A DNA stretch of 10,818 bases from CALMJB01 sp963977945 (GTDB taxonomy: Bacteria > Actinomycetota > Actinomycetes > Nanopelagicales > Nanopelagicaceae). Positions 1 to 5,987 of the stretch are shown here, one piece after another; position 1 is the stretch's first letter, and every line of letters starts with the position of its first letter. The notes beneath the pieces are model-generated. The model had not been told where the DNA came from and ran no database searches. It saw nothing but the letters and a program-made list of their open reading frames with translations. The translations under genes were made by a program, and so were the position numbers. Location: NCBI GenBank assembly GCA_963977945.1, contig CAXBQO010000031.1, positions 1 to 10,818 of the forward strand, written 5' to 3'.

Positions 1-1707
1 AGAAACGCCATTGAAGACGTGATTTTGAACCGCAACCAAGGTGAGTCAGGTCAAGACGCCACCGACCACTTGATGCAAGTGGCAGAAAACTATTTAAGCG
101 GTAAGAAAAAAGACAGCACCGTCGATTTGTCATGGCGTGAATTGCCCGTAGAAAAACGCATTGAACACGCGCTAGTCAAAGGGGTAACTACCTATATCAA
201 TGAAGACACTGAAGAAGCACGGCTAAAATTCCCGCGCCCCTTAGACGTCATCGAAGGGCCTTTGATGGACGGTATGAACGTGGTCGGTGACTTGTTTGGG
301 GCAGGCAAAATGTTCCTACCGCAAGTGGTAAAATCCGCCCGTGTGATGAAGCAAGCGGTGGCATGGCTTAATCCTTATATCGAAAAAGAAAAAGTTGCAG
401 GTGAAAGCAAAGGCAAAGTGCTCATGGCAACGGTGAAAGGCGATGTGCATGACATCGGTAAAAATTTGGTTGACATCATCTTGTCTAATAATGGTTATGA
501 AACGGTAAATATCGGAATCAAACAAACCATCAATCAAATTCTGGATGCAGCCGAAACAAATTCGGTAGATGTAATCGGTATGAGTGGATTGCTTGTGAAA
601 TCAACCGTGATTATGAAAGAGAATTTAGAAGAGATCACAACTCGAGGTTTAGCAGATCAATGGCCAATAATTTTAGGTGGCGCAGCACTTACTAGAAGTT
701 ACGTAGAACAAGATTTAGCGGAAAGCTTTAGTGGCACTGTTCGTTACGCCAAAGATGCTTTTGAAGGATTGCGCTTGATGGACACCTTAATGGAAATTAA
801 GCGCGGAAATTCTGAGATAAAACTGCCTCCATTAAAACAACGAGTTACCAAACGCGGCAGTGGTTTTGAAAATGAAAAGAATGCAATCAATACCAAAAGA
901 TCTGATGTCAGCCAGACAAATCCGATTCCGAAACCACCATTTTGGGGTTCAAGAGTTGTTAAAGGTATTGCGCTGGCAGATTATGTTTCAAAGATTGATG
1001 AGCGTGCGCTATTTCTTGGGCAATGGGGAATGAAAGGTAAGGATTTTGCGCAAATGGCAGAGCAGCAAGCTCGGCCACGAATGAGATCACTCTTGAATCA
1101 AATTCAAACCAATAATTGGTTAAACGCCGCGGTGATTTATGGGTACTACCCATGCCAGAGCGAAGGAAATGATTTAATCATCTATAAATCTGAAACCGAT
1201 TTAACTGAATGGGTTCGATTTAATTTTCCAAGACAATCCCGAGATCGTCGTTTATGTTTAGCTGATTTTTTTAGACCAAAATCTTCCGGTGAAGTAGATG
1301 TGGTTTCATTCCAAGTTGTGACAATGGGCGAATCAATTTCTGCTGCCACCGGCAAGTTATTTAATGAAAATCTTTATCGTGAGTATTTGGAATTACATGG
1401 GTTGTCGGTGCAATTGACCGAAGCATTAACTGAACATTGGCACTCTAGAGTGCGGCAAGAGTTAGGTTTTGCCAGCGAAGATTCCCAACTTTTAAGTGAA
1501 ATCTTTGATCAAAAATATCGTGGCTCTAGGTATTCATTTGGCTATCCAGCATGCCCAGATTTATCAGCGCAGGCTGAAATTTTTACATTATTAGATCCGG
1601 CTCGAATTTCAGTCTCGCTCACCGAAGAGTTTCAATTGGTTCCAGAGCAATCAACAACCTCGATAATTACTCATCATCCGGAAGCGAAATATTTCAACGC
1701 CTCATGA
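1..1707 (+). CDS. metH: Cobalamin-dependent methionine synthase, C-terminal part (5'-truncated by window edge)
   Basis: Methylates homocysteine using methyl-cobalamin, with methyl-THF as donor, in the cytoplasm. The reading frame is open from base 1 (R-N-A-I-E-D-V...), so the homocysteine and most of the folate modules lie outside; 568 codons remain. Residues about 35-125 are the helical B12 cap (MDGMNVVGDLFGAGKMFLPQ). A Rossmann B12 domain follows with GDVHDIGKN; His150 would be the lower cobalt ligand. The AdoMet-binding reactivation domain fills roughly residues 315-560 and has the RxxxGY motif (R510 to Y515, then PACPD). The stop overlaps the start of the HAD gene (ATGA), suggesting translational coupling. 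Oddity: residues 1 to about 145 resemble proteobacterial MetH and are GC-richer, while residues after about 150 match actinobacterial MetH (NLVDIILSNNGYE, GMSGLLVKSTVIMKENLEE). The family call is secure; the integrity of the gene is not. Confidence 0.95.
   Translation, partial: RNAIEDVILNRNQGESGQDATDHLMQVAENYLSGKKKDSTVDLSWRELPVEKRIEHALVKGVTTYINEDTEEARLKFPRPLDVIEGPLMDGMNVVGDLFGAGKMFLPQVVKSARVMKQAVAWLNPYIEKEKVAGESKGKVLMATVKGDVHDIGKNLVDIILSNNGYETVNIGIKQTINQILDAAETNSVDVIGMSGLLVKSTVIMKENLEEITTRGLADQWPIILGGAALTRSYVEQDLAESFSGTVRYAKDAFEGLRLMDTLMEIKRGNSEIKLPPLKQRVTKRGSGFENEKNAINTKRSDVSQTNPIPKPPFWGSRVVKGIALADYVSKIDERALFLGQWGMKGKDFAQMAEQQARPRMRSLLNQIQTNNWLNAAVIYGYYPCQSEGNDLIIYKSETDLTEWVRFNFPRQSRDRRLCLADFFRPKSSGEVDVVSFQVVTMGESISAATGKLFNENLYREYLELHGLSVQLTEALTEHWHSRVRQELGFASEDSQLLSEIFDQKYRGSRYSFGYPACPDLSAQAEIFTLLDPARISVSLTEEFQLVPEQSTTSIITHHPEAKYFNAS
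415..480. other. Breakpoint between proteobacterial-type and actinobacterial-type metH sequence
   Basis: Left of this interval the cap domain reads as in proteobacterial MetH; right of it the B12 domain reads as in Mycobacterium/Streptomyces MetH. By hand count GC is about 47% over 1-480 and about 39% over 481-840. Asp codons in the first 160 are ten GAC to two GAT, then mostly GAT; Asn shifts from mixed AAC/AAT to AAT. The interval covers the near-universal ATVKGDVHDIGKN segment, where unrelated metH genes can share long identical stretches. It could be a metagenome assembly join or a real homologous recombination point; the sequence alone does not decide. Confidence 0.6.
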
Positions 1708-2351
1708 AAGCTGTTTTGTTTGATATGGATGGCACATTAATTGATTCTGAACCACTTTGGCTGGAATCTGAAAAAGAGGTTATGGCCGAACTTGGCTATG
1801 AGTGGAGTATCGAGGATCAAGCGAATTGTTTAGGTGGTCCGGCTGAGAAAACAGAAAGTTATATGCAAGCGAGAGCAAATAAACCAATGCCATCGGGATA
1901 TTTCATGCACGAACTTGGAAAAAGAATGTATGAAAAATTAAGAACCAAATTGAATCTCATTGATGGTGCGGTGGAGTTAGTAACCGCGGTTCGTAATTCA
2001 GGATGTAAGACTGCGCTAGTAACTGCGAGTCCATCAATACTTATGTCTGCTGCTCTGCAAAAGTTACCGGCAGAGTTATTTGATGCAACCGTCAGTTGTG
2101 ATGATGTCCCAAGAAGTAAGCCTGACCCAGCGCCATATTTGTTGGCAGCAAAACTGATTGACGTAGCTATTTCAGATTGCATTGTGGTGGAAGATTCACT
2201 AACTGGAATAACCAGTGGTTTGGCAGCAGGGGCAAAGGTTATTGGCATTCCAAATATTCAAACTTTGGCTCCAAATAAGCGTTTGCTGCAAGTTAAAAAT
2301 TTAAAGGAGATTGATTTAACCCTTTTAAAAAATTGGTGGGCGGGTAATTAA
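1704..2351 (+). CDS. HAD-superfamily hydrolase, subfamily IA (beta-phosphoglucomutase / phosphatase-like)
   Basis: Probable cytosolic phosphatase or phosphomutase of 215 residues, the usual length for the family. Motif I is DMDGT (residues 7-11; Asp7 the nucleophile, Asp9 the acid/base), followed by LIDSEPLW, typical of variant 3 enzymes with a helical cap at about residues 15-85. Motif II is the Thr of VTAS (T107), motif III K139 in KPDP, and motif IV E163-D164 in VVEDSLTG. The ATG overlaps the metH stop by ATGA and the stop directly abuts the trmI ATG, so it lies in a metH-HAD-trmI operon. An HAD gene next to metH is common in actinobacteria, but the substrate is unknown: sugar phosphates, phosphoglycolate and nucleotides are all possible. 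Start choice is firm because the motif I strand begins at residue 3. Confidence 0.9.
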   Translation: MKAVLFDMDGTLIDSEPLWLESEKEVMAELGYEWSIEDQANCLGGPAEKTESYMQARANKPMPSGYFMHELGKRMYEKLRTKLNLIDGAVELVTAVRNSGCKTALVTASPSILMSAALQKLPAELFDATVSCDDVPRSKPDPAPYLLAAKLIDVAISDCIVVEDSLTGITSGLAAGAKVIGIPNIQTLAPNKRLLQVKNLKEIDLTLLKNWWAGN

Positions 2352-3257
2352 ATGGAACCTACAAAAGTTACCGGGCCACATATTTTTGCTTATGGTGAAC
2401 GGGTACAACTGACCGATACGAAGGGTCGGATGTACACAATTACTTTAACCAAAGGCGCGCAATGGCACATGCATAAAGGCTGGATAAATCACGATGAAAT
2501 AGTTGGAATTTCAGAGGGCAGCATCTTAGAAACTAATTCCGGATTGAAATTTCAAGCATTCAAACCACTTTTGATGGATTACACCCTGTCAATGCCACGC
2601 GGTGCCACCATCATTTATCCAAAAGATGCGATGGCAATAATCGGATTAGCTGATATTCAGCCAGGACATAAAGTTTTGGAAGCTGGCGCTGGTTCTGGCG
2701 CGATGTCGCTTTGGATTCTGCGAGCAATTTCTGAATCTGGTCAATTAGATTCCTTTGAAATTCGAGCCGAGTTTGCTCAGATAGCAAGTGACACTGTTAA
2801 GAATTTTGATTTATCTCAAGGTCTTAATTCAAAGCGCACAAATTGGAACCTGCAAGTTGGTGACATAAAAGAGATGAATTTCGCAAATGATTACGACCGA
2901 GCAATCTTGGATATGTTAGATCCTTGGGATGCAATCGATGCGGTGGCAAGTGCATTGCGACCTGGCGGAGTATTAGCAATTTATGTCGCTACCGCAACTC
3001 AAATACAGAAAACAATTTCGAGTATAAAAAAATCAAATAAGTTTGCCGAACCTGAAACCATCGAATTAATTGTGCGAAATTGGCATCACGAGGGATTAGC
3101 GGTTCGCCCAGTTCACAGAATGATCGGACATACCGGATTCATAACCGTTGTTCGTAGATTGGCTTTAGATGCTAAACCTTTACCGAGACGTCGTCGTCCT
3201 GGAAAAGGTGAAGATAGTGAAAGTAGCGAAAGTATTGAAAATATTGAAAATATTTGA
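2352..3257 (+). CDS. trmI: tRNA (adenine-58-N1)-methyltransferase TrmI
   Basis: Class I AdoMet-dependent methyltransferase that makes m1A58 in the T-loop of tRNA, normally as a homotetramer. The N-terminal beta domain (about residues 1-95) contains MLMDYTLSMPRGATIIYPKD-type family sequence around residues 75-95. Motif I is VLEAGAGSGA (108-117), an acidic strand end follows at SFEIRAEFA, and ILDMLDPW (185-192) is the signature motif IV region of this family. It is close to mycobacterial Rv2118c (about 280 residues), but here a 20-residue basic-then-acidic tail (PRRRRPGKGED, then E-x-x repeats) extends the C-terminus to 301. The ATG follows the HAD stop with no gap and no clear Shine-Dalgarno sequence, suggesting coupled translation. 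In most actinobacteria the proteasome ATPase gene comes next; here a convergent FKBP gene does. Confidence 0.95.
   Translation: MEPTKVTGPHIFAYGERVQLTDTKGRMYTITLTKGAQWHMHKGWINHDEIVGISEGSILETNSGLKFQAFKPLLMDYTLSMPRGATIIYPKDAMAIIGLADIQPGHKVLEAGAGSGAMSLWILRAISESGQLDSFEIRAEFAQIASDTVKNFDLSQGLNSKRTNWNLQVGDIKEMNFANDYDRAILDMLDPWDAIDAVASALRPGGVLAIYVATATQIQKTISSIKKSNKFAEPETIELIVRNWHHEGLAVRPVHRMIGHTGFITVVRRLALDAKPLPRRRRPGKGEDSESSESIENIENI
3210..3254 (+). repeat. Five tandem imperfect 9-bp repeats coding the TrmI tail
   Basis: Units are gaagatagt, gaaagtagc, gaaagtatt, gaaaatatt and gaaaatatt, each starting with GAA, in frame with trmI and running straight into its TGA stop. They encode E-D-S, E-S-S, E-S-I, E-N-I and E-N-I. 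The last two are identical and the first is most diverged, as expected from growth by slippage near the 3' end. The tail is probably disordered; no function is evident. Confidence 0.85.
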
Positions 3258-3280
3258 GCTGTTAGTTATCGCGAAAAGTT

Positions 3281-3871
3281 TTAAGAAATTTTTACCAAAT
3301 CAACAACAAATATTAAAGTTTCATTTGGACCTATTGGGCCACCACCTTGTTCACCATAAGCAAGCGCTGGTGGAATAACCAATAATCTACGTCCGCCCTC
3401 TTTCATTCCTGGAATTCCTTGTTGCCAACCTTGAATCACACCACTTAAAGGAAAAGTAGGAGCGGTTCCGCCATCCCAAGATGATTGCAAAACTTCGCCA
3501 GTTTTCCAGCTCATCAAAACATAATGGGCAGTCACGCTAGAAGTTGGAAGTGCGGTTTTACCAGAACCCACAAAAATATCATTTTTTATTAATTCAGTAG
3601 GTGCCGCTCCACTTGGTTTGCCGATTTCTGGTGCTTTACCTTTATTGGCTGAAACAGAGGGCAAAGTGAATCCTTGTGCTGATTGACTAGATTGATTAGT
3701 TCCATTAGATGGAGTGGCTGAATTCGTCGTCATTGGTTCTACCCCTCCGGTAGTTGAACAAGCGGATAAGAATGATAAGGAAACGATAACGCTGGCAGCG
3801 AATAAAAAATTTTTCGACTTGAAAGTTGTACCTGATAACGATGAATTGCCTTTATGTTGAGCGTTTCTCAC
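3281..3871 (-). CDS. FKBP-type peptidyl-prolyl cis-trans isomerase, predicted lipoprotein
   Basis: Prolyl isomerase expected on the outer face of the membrane. From the GTG at 3871 it has 196 residues: a basic n-region (KSK), a hydrophobic stretch FLFAASVIVSLSF and lipobox LSAC with Cys38 as the lipidation site, then a Thr/Ser/Asn/Gln-rich linker, then one FKBP domain (about residues 85-196). FKBP hallmarks: HYVLM, the SSWD loop, VIQGWQQGIPGMKEGGRRLLVIPPALAYG, and a closing ETLIFVVDLVKI strand. The frame stays open to an ATG at 3952, but that start would run 50 bases into pafB and put extra sequence ahead of the signal peptide, so I prefer 3871, which also has a -10-like hexamer 6 nt upstream. 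It is divergent from pafB and convergent with trmI (23-nt gap). One or more FKBP genes sit next to pafB in many actinobacteria. Confidence 0.9.
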   Translation of the reverse strand: MRNAQHKGNSSLSGTTFKSKNFLFAASVIVSLSFLSACSTTGGVEPMTTNSATPSNGTNQSSQSAQGFTLPSVSANKGKAPEIGKPSGAAPTELIKNDIFVGSGKTALPTSSVTAHYVLMSWKTGEVLQSSWDGGTAPTFPLSGVIQGWQQGIPGMKEGGRRLLVIPPALAYGEQGGGPIGPNETLIFVVDLVKIS

Positions 3872-3883
3872 GGCGAAACCATA
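3872..3883 (-). promoter_or_regulatory. Putative leaderless promoter (-10) of the FKBP gene
   Basis: On the minus strand TATGGT (3883-3878) fits TANNNT and lies exactly 6 nt before the GTG at 3871, placing the expected transcription start at the start codon. No convincing -35 hexamer was seen. It supports the shorter FKBP start and would overlap the upstream side of the pafB promoter. Confidence 0.4.
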
Positions 3884-3890
3884 GCACCGA

Positions 3891-3902
3891 TAAAATCCCA
3901 AT
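3891..3902 (+). promoter_or_regulatory. Putative leaderless promoter (-10) of pafBC
   Basis: TAAAAT (3891-3896, within GATAAAAT) is followed by exactly 6 nt and then the pafB ATG at 3903; no Shine-Dalgarno sequence precedes the ATG. I did not see a clear -35 box, nor the TTGTC-type element upstream of the -10 that is described for PafBC-dependent promoters, so autoregulation is not supported here. Confidence 0.5.
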
Positions 3903-4838
3903 ATGAGTAGCGACAGTAATTCGGCAAAAACTGAGAGATTGATAAATCTCACTATGGGATTGTTAGCTGCATCGCGTTACCTAACTAAGCGAGAAATCTT
4001 CGAAAAGATAAGTGGTTATGAAGGCAGCGCCGCTACAAAAGAGCGAATGTTTGAGCGGGACAAAGATGAATTAAGACAAATGGGAATCGAGATTGAATTT
4101 ATCGGAGATGATCCGCTGTTCGAAGATGAGGCGGGATATCGAATAAGTCCAAAGCGATTCCAATTTGATAGTGAAAAATTCACAAATGAAGAGCTACTCA
4201 TGATGAATCAAGCCATCGCTCTTTGGCAATCCACAAATCTAGAAGAGATTGCAAGATCTGGATTGCGCAGATTGGCCAGTAGTGGAGTTTCCGTACTCGA
4301 AGATATTTCTGGCATAACCGATGTTGATTATGAACTTAGCGATCCATTGTTGCCGATTCTTTGGCAAGCGGTGTCTTCCCGTCGCAACATAAGTTTTAAC
4401 TACTCAAAAAAGAATCGTTCCGTAAAACCGTACGGGTTATTTTTACACCAAGGTTCTTGGTACTTAGTTGGGGAAGAAAACAAGCAAACCAAACGATTTA
4501 AATTGTCCCGATTTGAGTCACTAATAGAAGTTTCGAAGAAGGATAATCAGTTTGAAGTGCCAAAAGATTTCAAAATAGATAATTTTGGATTTCAAAATGG
4601 CCCAGAGATTCTTGATAACCATGCTGTGCTAGAGGTTGTTAAGGGACGGCAGCTTCCATTTACTAAAAATGCTGAGTTGATAAAGAGTGCCAACGAAAAA
4701 GATACTTGGAAAGTTTCTTACGAAGATGAAAACCTTTTCGCACAAGAGATTCTTTTTTATTCTGAAATTGTAAAAGTTTTAGAGCCAGACTCTTTGAGAA
4801 AAATGGTTATTTCGGCATTAGAGGTGGCAAGCAAATGA
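3903..4838 (+). CDS. pafB: PafB, WYL-domain subunit of the PafBC DNA-damage transcription activator
   Basis: Half of the PafBC heterodimer, which in mycobacteria activates RecA-independent DNA-damage genes. The 311 residues show an N-terminal winged helix-turn-helix (about 10-75: LINLTMGLLAASRYLTKREI ... MFERDKDELRQMGIEIE), a middle linker, a WYL domain (about 145-215) and a C-terminal WCX-type extension. The WYL signature is intact: W186-Y187-L188, then R198-F-K-L-S-R203-F, the residues that line the ligand-binding groove in this family. The ATG at 3903 is 6 nt after a -10-like hexamer, and the TGA overlaps the pafC ATG (ATGA), which fits equal production of the two subunits. In most actinobacteria pafB follows pafA, the Pup ligase gene, but PafBC function does not depend on the proteasome; here pafA is missing from this position. 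Confidence 0.93.
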   Translation: MSSDSNSAKTERLINLTMGLLAASRYLTKREIFEKISGYEGSAATKERMFERDKDELRQMGIEIEFIGDDPLFEDEAGYRISPKRFQFDSEKFTNEELLMMNQAIALWQSTNLEEIARSGLRRLASSGVSVLEDISGITDVDYELSDPLLPILWQAVSSRRNISFNYSKKNRSVKPYGLFLHQGSWYLVGEENKQTKRFKLSRFESLIEVSKKDNQFEVPKDFKIDNFGFQNGPEILDNHAVLEVVKGRQLPFTKNAELIKSANEKDTWKVSYEDENLFAQEILFYSEIVKVLEPDSLRKMVISALEVASK

Positions 4839-5752
4839 GTGAGACCGCTATCTCGCGTGCCGTCCGGACTTTTGATTTGATTCCATACATTCTTAACAAT
4901 CCTGGAGTTTCAATTAGAGAGCTGGCAGAAGTTTTCAATACAAGTGAGGATCAAATAAATACCGATTTACAACTTGCTTTCATGTGTGGGTTACCGGGTT
5001 ATACCCCATATGAGTTAATTGAGTTACAGATATCAGATGGATATGTATCAGTTAGACAACCACAGGTTTTAGATAAACCAAGAAGTTTCACAGCAGAAGA
5101 GCAGTTAGCGCTAACACTTGGCCTTAAGAGTATTCAGTCGGCTTCAAATAGTTCACAAGTTACCGAACGAATTGATTCTTTAATAAGAAAACTGAACCTT
5201 AATTATGCCAACCAGGTGAATGTGTCCAGAGAAAATCTTGGCAACGAAACTCTTACCAAACTTTCGACCGCGATAAAGAACCGAGAAGAATTGCAGATCG
5301 AGTACATTTCAAAAATGAATGGGCAAGCATCGACTCGAACGATATGGCCGTTGAAAATTTATTTTGAAAACGGTTTTGGATATTTATCAGCCTTTTGTTT
5401 AACTTCAAATGCAACTCGAACCTTTTTAATTGGAAATATCAATTCAATAAATGGTTCTGGAAAAAAATATGAGCCAATATCGGATCAAACACCAAGTGAA
5501 ATAGAAGTTGTTCTTTTGTGTAAAGATGAGATGAAACTATTTCTGGAAAGGATGAAGCGCTTAGTAATCTCAGTAGATAATTCCTCTGATAAGAAATACC
5601 CGATTAAAGTTAAATTGCGAATTTCAAACATCGATTGGCTAGCTCGCACTTTGCTGCGTTGGAGCGGTTACATGAAAGTAGAATGCCCAGAAAACGTTAA
5701 ACAACGAGTAAAAACATTGGCAAATGACTGCCTTGCAAATTACGGCCGATAA
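4835..5752 (+). CDS. pafC: PafC, partner WYL-domain subunit of PafBC
   Basis: The second PafBC subunit, 305 residues with the same plan: helix-turn-helix at about 8-60 (TFDLIPYILNNPGVSIRELA ... INTDLQLAFMCGLPGYTP, the latter typical of PafC), linker helices at about 85-130, a WYL domain around 145-210 and a C-terminal extension. The WYL signature is degenerate. The W-Y-L position reads G182-Y183-L184, and the strand that in PafB is RFKLSRF reads R195-T-F-L-I-G-N-I here, keeping only the first Arg. Mycobacterial PafC also lacks the Trp but keeps an RLFRFDRI-like strand, as I recall it. The ATG overlaps the pafB stop (ATGA). A 30-nt gap with its own promoter-like hexamer follows before tatA. 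Confidence 0.9.
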   Translation: MSETAISRAVRTFDLIPYILNNPGVSIRELAEVFNTSEDQINTDLQLAFMCGLPGYTPYELIELQISDGYVSVRQPQVLDKPRSFTAEEQLALTLGLKSIQSASNSSQVTERIDSLIRKLNLNYANQVNVSRENLGNETLTKLSTAIKNREELQIEYISKMNGQASTRTIWPLKIYFENGFGYLSAFCLTSNATRTFLIGNINSINGSGKKYEPISDQTPSEIEVVLLCKDEMKLFLERMKRLVISVDNSSDKKYPIKVKLRISNIDWLARTLLRWSGYMKVECPENVKQRVKTLANDCLANYGR

Positions 5753-5770
5753 TAAATAGCTCAAATTTGA

Positions 5771-5782
5771 TAGGCTTTTGGC
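5771..5782 (+). promoter_or_regulatory. Putative leaderless promoter (-10) of tatA
   Basis: TAGGCT (5771-5776, within GATAGGCT) fits TANNNT and is exactly 6 nt before the tatA ATG at 5783. No Shine-Dalgarno sequence is present. No clear -35 hexamer was seen. Confidence 0.4.
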
Positions 5783-5959
5783 ATGAATCTTGATCGTCCT
5801 TGGCACATACTGGTTTTGCTAATCGTCGTAGTTTTACTGTTTGGTTCAAAGCGGTTGCCAGACTCTGCCCGCTCATTGGCAAAGTCTTTACGGATATTTA
5901 AATCTGAACTTAAAGATGGCGATAAGAACCAAAAAGATTCTGATTCAGATAATAAGTAG
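5783..5959 (+). CDS. tatA: TatA, pore-forming subunit of twin-arginine translocase
   Basis: A 58-residue membrane protein: a short N-terminus (MNLDRPWH), one transmembrane helix ILVLLIVVVLLF (about 9-20), the hinge FGSKRLPDSARSL (FG-x-KLP type, residues 20-32), an amphipathic helix ending in RIFKSELKD, and a charged Lys/Asp/Ser tail. It oligomerises to let folded twin-arginine proteins cross the membrane with TatC, encoded 28 nt downstream. It is small, since TatA proteins are usually 60-90 residues, but every essential part is present. The pafC-tatA-tatC order is the standard actinobacterial one. No TatB is in the window, so a minimal TatA-TatC pair or a TatB encoded elsewhere is possible. 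Confidence 0.93.
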   Translation: MNLDRPWHILVLLIVVVLLFGSKRLPDSARSLAKSLRIFKSELKDGDKNQKDSDSDNK

Positions 5960-5975
5960 TTTTCTTAAATAGTCT

Positions 5976-5987
5976 CATAGTCTTATT
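5976..5987 (+). promoter_or_regulatory. Putative leaderless promoter (-10) of tatC
   Basis: CATAGT (5976-5981) matches TATAAT at four of six positions and stands exactly 6 nt before the GTG at 5988. No ribosome-binding site is visible. The spacing matches that seen before tatA, pafB and the FKBP gene. Read-through from tatA is equally possible. Confidence 0.35.

Noticed and set aside
1440..1453. Perfect 14-bp palindrome GCACTCTAGAGTGC inside metH
   Set aside because: A 7-bp-arm perfect palindrome is expected roughly once by chance in a sequence this long; it lies inside conserved coding sequence with no promoter nearby.
1859..2248. 129-codon open frame on the minus strand
   Set aside because: It is antisense to the HAD gene, whose catalytic motifs are all intact; the translated sequence resembles no family I know.
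3241..3300. Terminator between convergent trmI and FKBP genes
   Set aside because: The 23-nt gap and its flanks contain no stem with a useful GC content and no clear U-tract on either strand.
3169..3378. 69-codon plus-strand frame across the trmI end and the FKBP 3' end
   Set aside because: It is an out-of-frame shadow, made of the shifted 9-bp repeats and antisense FKBP sequence; no start signal or family resemblance.
3840..3902. PafBC (RecA-independent) operator upstream of pafB
   Set aside because: There is a -10-like hexamer but no TTGTC-like element at the expected distance, so autoregulation is not supported.
3872..3952. Longer FKBP start at ATG 3952
   Set aside because: It would overlap pafB head-to-head by 50 bases and add a second hydrophobic segment before the lipoprotein signal peptide; the GTG at 3871 gives a normal signal peptide.
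5697..5882. 61-codon minus-strand frame over the pafC end and tatA
   Set aside because: It is antisense to tatA, which is clearly real by its helix and FG-x-KLP hinge, and has no family resemblance.
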